Source: Diaphorobacter_A ruginosibacter_A | GTDB taxonomy: Bacteria > Pseudomonadota > Gammaproteobacteria > Burkholderiales > Burkholderiaceae_C | Length of the DNA stretch: 64,000 nucleotides | Assembly (NCBI RefSeq): GCF_040396215.1 | Contig: NZ_JBEBOW010000001.1 | Location: 1-64,000, forward strand | Direction: 5' to 3' | Part shown: in pieces, positions 22,478-31,817 of the stretch | Position numbering within the stretch: the first letter of the stretch is position 1 | Layout: each line of letters begins with the position of its first letter | The notes under the pieces: model-generated | The model's input: only the letters and a program-made list of their open reading frames with translations | Databases searched by the model: none | Told to the model about the DNA's origin: nothing | Translations under genes and position numbers: made by a program

Positions 22478-24331
22478 ATGACAACTCGAACTGTTGTATT
22501 GGCCCGCGCAGCCGCCTTGCCGCTGGCGCTGTCTGCCGTCTTTCCCTCGTTTTCCCAGACCCTGCTGGCCCAGGCCGCGACGGAGTCCTCGCTGCGCGAA
22601 ATGGTCGTGACCGCCACGCGTGTGGAGCAGCCGCTGTCCGATCTGGTGGCGGACGTCTCCATCATCGACTCGGAAACCATCCGCAAAAGCGGCGCCGTGG
22701 GCGTGGTGGATGTGCTGGCCCGCGTGCCCGGCATCGAGATTTCCCGCAACGGCGGGCCGGGCAGCTCCAGCAGCGTCTATGTGCGCGGCGGCGAAAGCCG
22801 TTTCACCGCTGTTTATCTCGATGGAGTGCGGCTCGATTCGCAGTCCGTCGGCGGTGCCATGTGGGAGCAGATCCCGCTCTCGCAGATCGACCGCATCGAG
22901 GTGCTGCGCGGCCCGGCGGCGGCGGTCTACGGCTCGGACGCCGTTTCCGGGGTGATCCAGCTCTTTACCAAGAAGGGCGAAGGCAAGCCCGCGCCCTACG
23001 TCGGCGTGGGACTGGGCTCCCACGGCACGCGCACGGCCGAGGCGGGCGTCAGCGGAAGCTCCGGCGCAATCGACTATTCGCTGGGCATCTCGCACGAGCG
23101 CAGCGACGGCTTCAACTCCCGTCCCGTGTCCACCATGAACCCGGATGATGACGGTTACGAGCGCACTTCGGGCAACGCCCGCGTGGGCTGGAGTTTCGCC
23201 CCGGGCCAGCGGCTGCAGGCGTCGTTTCTCGCCAGCAACCTGAACTCGCAATATGATTCCAGCCTGACCGACGACGACCGGAACCATCATCAACTACGCA
23301 CGGCCGATCTGCTCTGGGAAGGCAAGTGGAGCGACAGCTACAGCACGCGGCTGCAGGTGAATCAGTCGAACTCCAAGTACAGCACGACGCCGAATTTCTA
23401 CATGACCGAAACGACGGTCCGCAGCTATCTGTTCCAGAACGAGTACCGCCTGGGCGTGCATCGCTTCACCGCCGCGCTGGAGCGCCGCGAGGACGAGCTG
23501 CACAATCCTGCGACCTCATATGTCGGTGATCTCAAGCGCGACCGCTCGCAGAACGCCATCGCATTGGGCTATGGCCTGCACGCGGGAGCGCACACGGTGC
23601 AGGCGAACGTTCGCCATGACGATGACAGCGAATTCGGCGGCAAGAGCACCGGAAGCCTTTCCTACGGCTATGCCATCAACAGCGAATGGCGCGTGACGGC
23701 ATCGGGCGGGACCTCGTTTCGCGCGCCGACGCTGTATCAGCGCTTCAGCGAATATGGCGACGCCTCGCTCAAGCCGGAAACCGGCCGCAATCTGGAAATC
23801 GGCACGCGCTGGACGCGTGGCTCCAGCAGCGCCGGCATCGTGGCCTACCGCAACCGCGTGAACAACCTGATCGTCTATGGCGCGGCAGGAAGCTGCGCGT
23901 CGGCGTGGGGCTGCTACCAGAGCGTGGGACGCGCGAAGTACGAGGGCATCACGCTGAGCGCCGCGCACAAGATCGGCATGGTGTCGCTCAATGGCTCCGT
24001 CGATTTCCAGAACCCGCACGATCTGGACACGGGCCGCCAACTGGCCCGCCGCTCCAAGCGCTATGCCAAGCTGGGCGCGGACACCGCGATCGGCGGCTGG
24101 AACGTGGGCGCGGAAATGAATGCTGCGTCGCGCCGTTATGACAGCTCCTCCGGCACCAACATGCTGGGCGGCTACACGACGTTCAACCTGTATACCAGCA
24201 AGAACATCGGCCGCGATTTCACCTTGCTGGCGCGCCTGGACAATCTCGCCGACAAGAACTACGAGCTCGCCAAAGGCTATGCGATCCCAGGCCGCACGCT
24301 GTATGTCGGCCTGAAGTGGGCGCCGCAGTAA
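22478..24331 (+). CDS. btuB: TonB-dependent vitamin B12 outer membrane receptor BtuB
   Basis: A 617-residue TonB-dependent receptor. After a signal peptide (about 1-33) comes a TonB box-like REMVVTATR, the plug domain (VVDVLARVPGIEISRNGG, YVRGGESRFTAVYLDGVR, RIEVLRGPAAAVYGSDAVSG) and a 22-stranded barrel ending in an aromatic-containing LYVGLKWAPQ. The size matches BtuB, and the riboswitch directly upstream fixes the substrate as a cobamide. The ATG at 22478 gives a proper signal peptide. The downstream cob/btu genes run on the same strand. Confidence 0.94.
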   Translation: MTTRTVVLARAAALPLALSAVFPSFSQTLLAQAATESSLREMVVTATRVEQPLSDLVADVSIIDSETIRKSGAVGVVDVLARVPGIEISRNGGPGSSSSVYVRGGESRFTAVYLDGVRLDSQSVGGAMWEQIPLSQIDRIEVLRGPAAAVYGSDAVSGVIQLFTKKGEGKPAPYVGVGLGSHGTRTAEAGVSGSSGAIDYSLGISHERSDGFNSRPVSTMNPDDDGYERTSGNARVGWSFAPGQRLQASFLASNLNSQYDSSLTDDDRNHHQLRTADLLWEGKWSDSYSTRLQVNQSNSKYSTTPNFYMTETTVRSYLFQNEYRLGVHRFTAALERREDELHNPATSYVGDLKRDRSQNAIALGYGLHAGAHTVQANVRHDDDSEFGGKSTGSLSYGYAINSEWRVTASGGTSFRAPTLYQRFSEYGDASLKPETGRNLEIGTRWTRGSSSAGIVAYRNRVNNLIVYGAAGSCASAWGCYQSVGRAKYEGITLSAAHKIGMVSLNGSVDFQNPHDLDTGRQLARRSKRYAKLGADTAIGGWNVGAEMNAASRRYDSSSGTNMLGGYTTFNLYTSKNIGRDFTLLARLDNLADKNYELAKGYAIPGRTLYVGLKWAPQ

Positions 24332-24375
24332 GCGGCCCGCATGTGCTGAAACCCTGATGCCTGCCGGAAGGATTC

Positions 24376-24963
24376 ATGACTGCTCCACATGATTTCATTG
24401 CCAGAAGTGAATTGATTCTTGGCGGGCAAAAGAGCGGCAAGTCGCGCCGCGCGGAATTGCTGGCGCGCCAGTGGCTGGCCAGCGATCCGTCGCACCGCGC
24501 GAGCCTGATCGCAACAGGCATGCCCTACGATGAGGAAATGCGCGAGCGTATCAGCCGTCACCAGTGTGATCGCGCCCGGCGCGTGCCCGGCTTGCGCACG
24601 CTGGAGGAGCCGCTGGCGGTGGCCGAGATGATCCAGGCGCACTCCGACGCGCGAACGCTGCTCATCGTCGACTGCCTCACGCTCTGGCTTACCAACTGGG
24701 TCATGCCGGTGGAGCAATCCACTGCAGGCATGCCGTCATGGCCGACGCAATCGGCTATATTTTTACGCGCATTGAATGAAGCGTCCGGGCCCGTCATCCT
24801 GGTGGGAAACGAGATTGGCCTGGGTGTGATTCCGATGGGGCGTGAAGTGCGTGAGTTCGTGGATGCGCTCGGCGGGCTCAACCAGCAGGCCGCCGCCGCA
24901 TGTTCCCGCGTGACGCTGATGGTGGCCGGGCTGCCCATGTGTTTGAAGGAAGAACAAAGATGA
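24376..24963 (+). CDS. cobU: adenosylcobinamide kinase / adenosylcobinamide-phosphate guanylyltransferase
   Basis: A 195-residue CobU/CobP. It has the P-loop LILGGQKSGKSRRAE near the N-terminus, RISRHQCDRARR with the His expected to carry GMP, TLEEPL, LLIVDCLTLWLTN (Walker B) and GNEIGLGVIPMGREVREF. It phosphorylates adenosylcobinamide and then transfers GMP in nucleotide-loop assembly. It starts 44 bp after btuB; its stop overlaps the btuF start. Confidence 0.95.
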   Translation: MTAPHDFIARSELILGGQKSGKSRRAELLARQWLASDPSHRASLIATGMPYDEEMRERISRHQCDRARRVPGLRTLEEPLAVAEMIQAHSDARTLLIVDCLTLWLTNWVMPVEQSTAGMPSWPTQSAIFLRALNEASGPVILVGNEIGLGVIPMGREVREFVDALGGLNQQAAAACSRVTLMVAGLPMCLKEEQR

Positions 24964-25862
24964 GTGAGTCGCGCTCCCTGGCGGCATGCCGCCGCGCGCT
25001 GTTGCTATCGGCCTGCGTGGTGGGGTGGTGCGTCTTCGCATCGGCCGCCATGGCAGGCCGGATCGTGGATGACCGGGGTGCGACCATCGACCTGGCGGCC
25101 GCTCCCCGGCGCATCGTCAGCCTTCTGCCATCGCTCACCGAGAGTGTGTGCGCGCTGCAGCAGTGTGACCGCCTGGTGGGGGTGGACCGCTATTCCAACT
25201 GGCCTGAATTCGTCAGCCACCTGCCCAAGGTGGGCGGCGGCATCGATCCCAATATCGAGGCGGTCGTCGCGCTCCAGCCCGACCTGATCCTGATGTCCAC
25301 CAGCGGGCGCGGCCGTGATCGGCTGGAGGCGCTGGGCTACAAGGTCGCGGCCCTGGAGCCGCGCCGGCTGTCCGATGCGAAGCGCGTGCTGGGCGCCATC
25401 GGCACTCTTCTGGACGTGCCTCCCGAACAGGGCGCCGAGCGGGCGTGGCGCGAGATCGAAGCCGGCGTGGATGCCGCACGCCAGTCGCTTCCAGCGCACG
25501 TACGCGGCAAGCGCGTCTATTTTGAAGTGAGCCGCGGCCCCTATGCCGCGGGCGAGCAATCGTTCATGGGCGAGATTCTCACCCGGCTTGGCGCGCGCAA
25601 CGTGGTGCCCGCATCGCTTGGGCCGTTTCCCCGCCTCAACCCTGAATTCATCGTGCGCGCCGATCCCGATGTCATCATGATCGGAAACCGCAGCATGCAG
25701 GATGCCGTCAACTATCCCGGCTGGAACACGCTGAGAGCGGTGCGCGAAAATCGTGTGTGCAAGTTCGACTCCACCGAGTCCGACATCCTCGTGCGGCCCG
25801 GCCCGCGCATGGCCGAGGCCGCGCGCATCATGGCGCGCTGTCTCGCAGACAAGGCGCCATGA
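24960..25862 (+). CDS. btuF: cobalamin ABC transporter periplasmic-binding protein BtuF
   Basis: A 300-residue periplasmic-binding protein with a signal peptide (about 1-32, ending ASAAMA) and a BtuF/FepB-type fold: RIVSLLPSLTESVCAL, DRYSNWPEFVSHLPKVGGG, NIEAVVALQPDLILM. It delivers cobalamin to BtuCD. The ATG at 24960 overlaps the cobU stop, and its own stop overlaps the btuC start, showing a tightly coupled operon. Confidence 0.93.
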   Translation: MSESRSLAACRRALLLSACVVGWCVFASAAMAGRIVDDRGATIDLAAAPRRIVSLLPSLTESVCALQQCDRLVGVDRYSNWPEFVSHLPKVGGGIDPNIEAVVALQPDLILMSTSGRGRDRLEALGYKVAALEPRRLSDAKRVLGAIGTLLDVPPEQGAERAWREIEAGVDAARQSLPAHVRGKRVYFEVSRGPYAAGEQSFMGEILTRLGARNVVPASLGPFPRLNPEFIVRADPDVIMIGNRSMQDAVNYPGWNTLRAVRENRVCKFDSTESDILVRPGPRMAEAARIMARCLADKAP

Positions 25863-26899
25863 GCGCGGCGGCGATGGATGGCGTGCTGGCCACCGGCAAC
25901 CGGCGCAGGGCTTCGGCGATCCTGGTCGGACTGGTGCTGGCCAGCCTGTTGCTGCTGTGGCTGGGCGCGGCGGTGGGAAGCACGGGCTTCGAGAGCCTGA
26001 TGCATTTGAATGACGATGCCGTATCGCGCCAGATCGTCATGCAGATCCGCCTGCCCCGAACGCTGGGGGCGTGGCTCGCGGGCGCCTTGCTGGGGCTCGC
26101 GGGCGCGGTGGCGCAGGGGCTCTTTCGCAACCCGCTGGCGGACCCCTATTTGCTGGGCAGCGCCTCCGGCGCCACGCTGGGCGGCGCCCTGGCCATGGTC
26201 TGGATGGGCGTCTCTCCCGCGTCGGCCAGCCTGCTTGCCCGCCTGGGCATCACGGGCGTGGCGTTTGCGGGAGCCTCCGGCGCCGTGCTGCTGACGCTGA
26301 TGCTCGCACGCGGCGCGCAGCACACCTTGCGCCTGCTGCTCGCGGGTGTGATCGTCGGCGTGGTGCTTGGAGCGGCGCGTGATCTGGTCGAGCTCGGGTC
26401 GCCGGAGATTCTCCAGGCCATGCAGGCGTTCACGTTGGGCACCACGGCCTTCGTCGGCTGGGCGGCCGTCGGCATGATGCTGGCAAGCTGGCTGCTGTGC
26501 TCGGTCACCGCGCTGGCTCTGGCGCGGGCCCTGGACGGGTTGACTCTGGGTGAGGCCACGGCCGCGAGCCTGGGCCTGCCGCTGGCGCCCATGCGCGCCG
26601 GGCTGATTGCCGCCATGGCGCTGGCAACGGGTACCGCCGTCGCCCATACGGGGCTGATCGCTTTTGTCGGCCTGGCCGCGCCGCACCTGGTGCGCTCCAT
26701 GGTGCGCGTCACGCATCCGTGGCATGTCATGCTGTCGGCATGCATGGGCGCGGTGCTGCTGCTCGCCGCCGATGTGCTGGCGCGTTGGCTGATCGCGCCG
26801 CAGGAGTTGCCCGTCGGCGTTCTGACGGCGGCGCTGGGCGGCAGCTACTTGCTGTGGCTCATGCATCGGCGCATGGCGCACGCGGGAGGGCTGTCATGA
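25859..26899 (+). CDS. btuC: cobalamin ABC transporter permease BtuC (FecCD family)
   Basis: A 346-residue FecCD-type permease with about ten transmembrane helices. Typical segments are RLPRTLGAWLAGALLGLAGA, QGLFRNPLADPYLLGSASGA, and AHTGLIAFVGLAAPHLVR followed by the DVLARWLIAPQELPVGVLTA tail. It forms the membrane channel with BtuD. It overlaps both neighbours through ATGA junctions. Confidence 0.94.
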   Translation: MSAAAMDGVLATGNRRRASAILVGLVLASLLLLWLGAAVGSTGFESLMHLNDDAVSRQIVMQIRLPRTLGAWLAGALLGLAGAVAQGLFRNPLADPYLLGSASGATLGGALAMVWMGVSPASASLLARLGITGVAFAGASGAVLLTLMLARGAQHTLRLLLAGVIVGVVLGAARDLVELGSPEILQAMQAFTLGTTAFVGWAAVGMMLASWLLCSVTALALARALDGLTLGEATAASLGLPLAPMRAGLIAAMALATGTAVAHTGLIAFVGLAAPHLVRSMVRVTHPWHVMLSACMGAVLLLAADVLARWLIAPQELPVGVLTAALGGSYLLWLMHRRMAHAGGLS

Positions 26900-27708
26900 G
26901 CGGCTCCCTGGCGCTGGAGGCCCGCAACGTGCGTGTGCAGGCCGGCGAGCGCGAAATACTGCACGGCGTCGATCTGAAGATTCCCTCAGGGCGCTGGACC
27001 AGCATCGTCGGCCCGAACGGCGCGGGCAAATCCACTTTGCTGAAAGCCGTTTCGGGCCTGCTCAGGCATGTGGGCGCGCAGGCCCGCATCGAGCTGATGG
27101 GCCGGCCCCTTCACGGCATTTCCGGGCGCGAGCGGGCCCGCCGCATGGCGTGGCTCGGGCAGAACGAGGTGGCCATGGAGGAGCTGCTCGTGCATGACGT
27201 CGTGATGCTGGGCCGGCTGCCGCACAAGGCATGGCTTGCGCCGCCGTCCGCCAGGGACTTCGAGGCGGTCGAGCAGGCCTTGCGCATGACGCAGGCGTGG
27301 CAGTGGCGTGCGCGTCCGTTGTCGCAGCTATCGGGCGGAGAGCGCCAGCGTGTCCTGCTCGCGCGTGCGCTGTGCGTGCAGGCGCAATTGCTTTTGATGG
27401 ACGAGCCGCTGGCCAATCTGGATCCGCCGCATCAGACCGACTGGATGCACATCGTGCGCGATCTGGTGGCGGCGGGGAATACGGTCGTGAGCGTTCTGCA
27501 TGAGGTGTCGATCGCCCTGCAGGCCGACGACATGGTGATCATGGCCGATGGCCGCGTGCTGCATCATGGCGCGTGTTCGGACCGCGGCACCCACGCGGCG
27601 CTCGAGCGTGTGTTCGAGCATCGGATCCGTGTGCTGCACGTCGATGGCGTCTGGGTGGCCCTGCCGCACTGGCGCTCGCGGGCGGCCATGGACGAGCGCC
27701 ATAATTGA
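26896..27708 (+). CDS. btuD: cobalamin ABC transporter ATP-binding protein BtuD
   Basis: A 270-residue ABC ATPase with Walker A GPNGAGKST (about 39-47), signature LSGGERQRVLLARAL, Walker B LLLMDEPLANLD and switch His in VLHEVS. It is the FepC/BtuD type that pairs with FecCD permeases. Its start overlaps the btuC stop. It is followed by a 27-bp gap before cobO. Confidence 0.94.
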   Translation: MSGSLALEARNVRVQAGEREILHGVDLKIPSGRWTSIVGPNGAGKSTLLKAVSGLLRHVGAQARIELMGRPLHGISGRERARRMAWLGQNEVAMEELLVHDVVMLGRLPHKAWLAPPSARDFEAVEQALRMTQAWQWRARPLSQLSGGERQRVLLARALCVQAQLLLMDEPLANLDPPHQTDWMHIVRDLVAAGNTVVSVLHEVSIALQADDMVIMADGRVLHHGACSDRGTHAALERVFEHRIRVLHVDGVWVALPHWRSRAAMDERHN

Positions 27709-27735
27709 ATCAATCTCTGAAGACCTTGTATCGCG

Positions 27736-28305
27736 ATGGAAATCGAAGCAGCCCCCACAGATAAATCCTACGAAAAACCCAGCGGCGAACGCCGTGGCCT
27801 TTTGCTCGTGAATACCGGCGACGGCAAGGGCAAGAGCACGGCGGCATTCGGGCTGGCGCTGCGCGCGCATGGCCGTGGCAAGAGCGTGCGGATATTCCAG
27901 TTCATGAAGGTGCCGTCGGCGCGCTTCGGCGAGCACCGCATGTTCGAGAGCCTGGGCATTCCGATTGAAGGACTGGGCGATGGCTTCAGCTGGAAGAGCC
28001 GCGATCTGGAACAGTCCGCGCAGTTGGCGCGCGATGGCTGGGAGCGTGCGCGCGCGGCAATTCTCTCGGGCGATCATTTCCTGGTCGTGCTCGACGAAAT
28101 CACCTATCCGCTGATCTACGGCTGGCTGCCGCTGGAGCCGGTGCTCGAGACGCTGGCGCAGCGGCCGCGCGAGGTGCATGTGTGCATGACAGGCCGACGC
28201 TGCCCGCAGGAAATCATCGACGTGGCGGATACCGTCACTGAAATGAAGCTCATCAAGCATGCGTTTCAGGCGGGCATTCCCGCGCAGCGCGGTATCGAGG
28301 ACTGA
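27736..28305 (+). CDS. cobO: cob(I)yrinic acid a,c-diamide adenosyltransferase
   Basis: A 189-residue CobA/CobO/BtuR-type corrinoid adenosyltransferase. The P-loop VNTGDGKGKSTAAFGLALRA is near residues 20-39; FQFMKV, LVVLDEITYPLIYGWL and VCMTGRRCPQEIIDVADTVTEM follow, ending in KHAFQAGIPAQRGIED. It attaches the adenosyl group to Co(I) corrinoids, giving the form used by CobU, CbiB and CobQ. Confidence 0.95.
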   Translation: MEIEAAPTDKSYEKPSGERRGLLLVNTGDGKGKSTAAFGLALRAHGRGKSVRIFQFMKVPSARFGEHRMFESLGIPIEGLGDGFSWKSRDLEQSAQLARDGWERARAAILSGDHFLVVLDEITYPLIYGWLPLEPVLETLAQRPREVHVCMTGRRCPQEIIDVADTVTEMKLIKHAFQAGIPAQRGIED

Positions 28306-28311
28306 TCCATT

Positions 28312-29265
28312 TTGCAGATCCCGGGCATTCTTGCGTGCGCGCTGCTGATTGCGCTGGCTGTTGACCGCTGGCTTGGCGAACCTGCTTTGCGCTGGCACCC
28401 CGTTATCTGGATGGGCCGCGCGCTGCAAAGAGCGGGGGAGGCCACGGCCCCGTTGCAGCCCACGGGCCGTGACATGACTTCGTTCTGGCGCGCCGCGCTG
28501 TGCTGGTGTGTGCTGGCGGCACTGTGCGTGTGCCTGGCCGCCGCGCTGCAGGCATTCATCATGGCGCATGCTCCGTGGTGGATTGCGTGTGTGCTGCTCG
28601 GCCTGCTGCTCAAGCCCTTGCTGGCGTGGCGGATGCTTTGCTCCGAAGTGATGGCGGTCGAATCCGCGCTGGAGCAATCCCTGCAAGATGGGCAGGAGCG
28701 GCTTGCGCGGCTGGTCAGCCGCGACGTGCATGGGCTCGATGCGGCCCAGGTACGCGAGAGCGCGATCGAATCGCTGGCCGAGAACCTCAACGATTCGGTG
28801 GTGGCCCCCATTTTCTGGTTCGTGATCGCGGGGCTCCCCGGGGCGGCGCTGTATCGTTTCGCCAATACCGCCGATGCCATGTGGGGCTATCCCGGAATGC
28901 GCTCGGGACGCTACTGGCAATGGGCCGGCAAATGGGCGGCGCGTGCCGACGATGTGCTGTCCTGGATCCCGGCGCGCCTGACGGCGGCGGCCTTGTGGCT
29001 GGTGGCGGGATGCCCGAACTGGTCCGCGCTGGCGGCCAATGCCAAGCTCACCCCGTCTCCCAATAGCGGATGGCCGATGGCAGCCATGGCACTGGCCCTG
29101 AATGTGCGGCTGGGCAAGCCCGGTGTGTATGTGCTCAACGCCCGTGGGGGCCAGGCCGCGCGCGCATCGGTCGAACAGGCGGCCCGGATGGCTTCGCGCG
29201 CGCTGGCGTGTTGCATTGTCGTCGCGGTACTCTGGCTGGTTTCCATGGTGGTGGTCAAGGCATGA
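28312..29265 (+). CDS. cbiB: adenosylcobinamide-phosphate synthase
   Basis: A 317-residue membrane protein of the CbiB/CobD family: ALAVDRWLGEPALRWHPVIWMG at the N-terminus, RDVHGLDAAQVRESAIESLAENLNDSVVAPIFW in the middle, and YRFANTADAMWGY later. It joins aminopropanol (or its phosphate) to adenosylcobyric acid. It probably starts at TTG 28312, 6 bp after cobO; no ATG fits the family N-terminus. Its stop overlaps the next gene's start. Confidence 0.92.
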   Translation: MQIPGILACALLIALAVDRWLGEPALRWHPVIWMGRALQRAGEATAPLQPTGRDMTSFWRAALCWCVLAALCVCLAAALQAFIMAHAPWWIACVLLGLLLKPLLAWRMLCSEVMAVESALEQSLQDGQERLARLVSRDVHGLDAAQVRESAIESLAENLNDSVVAPIFWFVIAGLPGAALYRFANTADAMWGYPGMRSGRYWQWAGKWAARADDVLSWIPARLTAAALWLVAGCPNWSALAANAKLTPSPNSGWPMAAMALALNVRLGKPGVYVLNARGGQAARASVEQAARMASRALACCIVVAVLWLVSMVVVKA

Positions 29266-30281
29266 GGGCGAGGGCGGGGCTTCACCATCCGGTACACGGA
29301 GGCCCCGATGCCGGCGGCGCGGTGGCGCATGATTTCTCGACCAACGCGAACGCCTGCGGGCCGTGCCCCATCGTCGTCGATGCATTGCGTGGGGTGGACG
29401 CATCGAGCTACCCCGATCCCCATTACACCCGCTTGCGGGAGCGGCTGGCGGCATTTCACGGCGTCGATCCCGAGCGCATCGTGATGGCCGCGAGCGCCAG
29501 CGAATTCATGCAGCGCATCAGCGCGCTGGCTGCGCGGGCGGGCCTGCGCCATGCGCGCGTTCCGCTGCATGGATATGGAGACTATTCCCGGGCCGCGGAT
29601 ATCTGGGGGCTCGAGATCCACCACGGCGATGAAATTCCTCCAGGCCCCGCACTGCATTGGGCGTGCGAGCCCGCGAGCCCGCTGGGAACCCGTGACGAGG
29701 CTGCCGCCAACTGGGCGGGGAGCAGCGGCACTGGCGATATCCGCGTGCTCGATTGCGCCTACGTGCCGCTGCGCCTGGATGCGCAATCCCTGCCCATGCC
29801 CGCTGGCGCATGGCAGCTCTGGACGCCGAACAAGGCATTGGCCTTGACGGGCATACGCGCGGCATATGCCGTTGCGCCGAGCGATGTATCCTTGGCTCAT
29901 CTGAACATGCTGCACGGCATGTCCGCGTCCTGGCCCGTGGGCGCGCATGGCGTGGCCATGCTGGAGCATTGGCCGGATGGCGGCGTGCAGGACTGGCTGA
30001 AGTCGTCCCTGAATACCTTGCGTGGCTGGAAGTCCGCCCAGATCGCGCTGTGTGAAGAGTGGGGGTGGAGTGTCGTGTCGGGCAGTCTCGCGAATTACTT
30101 TGCCGCGCGGCTGCCGCCGGATTGCGACGCGCAGCGGCTGCATGCCGCATTGCGTTCATGCGGCATCAAGCTGCGTGATTGCGGCTCGTTCGGTTTGCCG
30201 AGGCACGTGCGGCTGGGCGTGCTGGGGCCTGCGTCGCAGGCGGTGCTGGCGGATGGCTGGTTCATTGGAGGTTTTGCATGA
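29262..30281 (+). CDS. CobC/CobD-like PLP-dependent aminotransferase (threonine-phosphate decarboxylase family)
   Basis: A 339-residue fold-type I PLP enzyme: DFSTNANACGP near the N-terminus, SSYPDPHYTRLRERLAAFHG, ASASEFMQRI, and the PLP lysine probably in WTPNKALALTGIRAAY. Relatives in cobalamin operons make the aminopropanol phosphate linker from threonine phosphate, and this position between cbiB and cobQ supports that role. The sequence around the lysine (TPNK rather than the usual SLSK) is divergent, so activity should be tested. It starts at an ATG overlapping the cbiB stop. Confidence 0.82.
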   Translation: MRARAGLHHPVHGGPDAGGAVAHDFSTNANACGPCPIVVDALRGVDASSYPDPHYTRLRERLAAFHGVDPERIVMAASASEFMQRISALAARAGLRHARVPLHGYGDYSRAADIWGLEIHHGDEIPPGPALHWACEPASPLGTRDEAAANWAGSSGTGDIRVLDCAYVPLRLDAQSLPMPAGAWQLWTPNKALALTGIRAAYAVAPSDVSLAHLNMLHGMSASWPVGAHGVAMLEHWPDGGVQDWLKSSLNTLRGWKSAQIALCEEWGWSVVSGSLANYFAARLPPDCDAQRLHAALRSCGIKLRDCGSFGLPRHVRLGVLGPASQAVLADGWFIGGFA

Positions 30282-31735
30282 GTGCTCGCTGCATCATGGT
30301 GCTGGGAACGACCAGCGGCGCGGGAAAAAGCTGGCTCGCCACGGCGCTGTGCCGCTATTACGCCAATCAGGGTTTGAGGGTAGCGCCTTTCAAGGCGCAG
30401 AACATGAGCAACAACGCGCGCGTGGTGGCTGCCGCGGGTGATGGCTTTGGTGAAATCGGCAGCGCGCAATACTTCCAGGCGCTGGCGGCGCGGGCCGCGC
30501 CGGACGTGCGCATGAACCCGCTGCTGCTCAAGCCCGAGGCCGATACGCGCAGCCAGGTCGTCCTGCTCGGACAGGCCCATGCCGGGCTCAGCGCCATGCC
30601 CTGGCGCGGCAGGAGCCTAGAGGTCTGGCCGCAGATCGCAGCGGCGCTGGATGAGCTGCGCGCCGAAAACGACGTCGTGGTGATCGAGGGCGCGGGCTCT
30701 CCCGCGGAGATCAATCTGCATGAAAGCGACGTGGTGAACATGCGCGTGGCCAGGCATGCGAATGCGCGCTGCCTTCTCGTGACGGACATTGACCGGGGTG
30801 GAGCGTTCGCGCATTTGTACGGTACCTGGGCGCTGCTGCCCGAGGATGAGCAGCGCCTCATTCGAGGGTTCGTGCTCAACAAGTTCCGGGGCGATGCGGC
30901 GCTGCTCGCGCCCGCGCCGCAGTGGCTGCGCGAGCGCACGGGTGTCCCTGTCGTGGCGACGATTCCGATGCAGTGGAACCACGGCCTGCCCGAGGAAGAT
31001 GGCGTGTTTGATGATCGCCCGCATGGCGCGCCGGGCGCGGTGCACACGCGCGTGTCGGTCATCGCCTATCCGCGCATCAGCAACCTGGATGAATTCCAGC
31101 CGCTCAAGAACATCGCCGGCGTTCGCCTGAATTGGGCGCGCAGTCCCGCGGATGTGGAGGGCGCCGACTGGATCGTGCTTCCCGGCTCGAAGGCGACGGC
31201 GTCGGATATGGCGTGGCTGCGCGCGCAGGGGCTGGATGCGGCGATCACCGCGCACGCTGCGGCGGGCCGCCGCGTGCTGGGCATCTGCGGCGGCCTCCAG
31301 ATGCTGGGCGAGGCCATGATCGATACCGTGGGCGTGGATGGCAATGCCGCTGGCCTGGGGCTGCTGCCACTGGTCACCAGCTTCGAGGCCGGCAAGACTG
31401 TTCGCCTGGCGGATGTGCGATTCGGCGAATTGCATGGCGTCTGGCGGCAGCTTGAAGGAGTGCCGGTGCGCGGTTATGAAATCCATCACGGACAGACCGC
31501 GCAGCATCCGGCGATGGCGGCCTCGGGCGACCTGGCCAGGGTGGTGATCCCTGGCATTGCCTGGCAGAACGGCGCGGGCAACGTGCTCGGGCTTTACCTG
31601 CACGGCATGTTCGAGGATGCCCGCGTGCTGCGGGCGCTGTTCGGAGAACAGGCGCTGACGCTGGATGCGGTGTTCGAGCGCATGGCCCACGGCGTAGGGC
31701 AGTGGTTCGATCCCGCGTCGCTCGCGCTCGAATGA
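30278..31735 (+). CDS. cobQ: cobyric acid synthase
   Basis: A 485-residue CobQ/CbiP. The N-terminal dethiobiotin-synthetase-like domain has GTTSGAGKSWLATALCRYY and PFKAQNMSNNARV, then VIEGAGSPAEINLHE and VTDIDRGGAFAHLYGT. The C-terminal glutaminase-like domain has the nucleophile Cys in LGICGGLQMLG and the His in YEIHHGQT, with GLYLHGMFED near the end. It amidates four side chains of adenosylcobyrinic acid a,c-diamide. Confidence 0.95.
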   Translation: MSARCIMVLGTTSGAGKSWLATALCRYYANQGLRVAPFKAQNMSNNARVVAAAGDGFGEIGSAQYFQALAARAAPDVRMNPLLLKPEADTRSQVVLLGQAHAGLSAMPWRGRSLEVWPQIAAALDELRAENDVVVIEGAGSPAEINLHESDVVNMRVARHANARCLLVTDIDRGGAFAHLYGTWALLPEDEQRLIRGFVLNKFRGDAALLAPAPQWLRERTGVPVVATIPMQWNHGLPEEDGVFDDRPHGAPGAVHTRVSVIAYPRISNLDEFQPLKNIAGVRLNWARSPADVEGADWIVLPGSKATASDMAWLRAQGLDAAITAHAAAGRRVLGICGGLQMLGEAMIDTVGVDGNAAGLGLLPLVTSFEAGKTVRLADVRFGELHGVWRQLEGVPVRGYEIHHGQTAQHPAMAASGDLARVVIPGIAWQNGAGNVLGLYLHGMFEDARVLRALFGEQALTLDAVFERMAHGVGQWFDPASLALE

Positions 31736-31817
31736 AAAGACCTTTTTTGCCGCCGCCTGCCCTGCAGCGCTGGCGGCGCGAAGCAAGCAAGAAATAAGTG
31801 AAAGATTGGCCCCAAGC

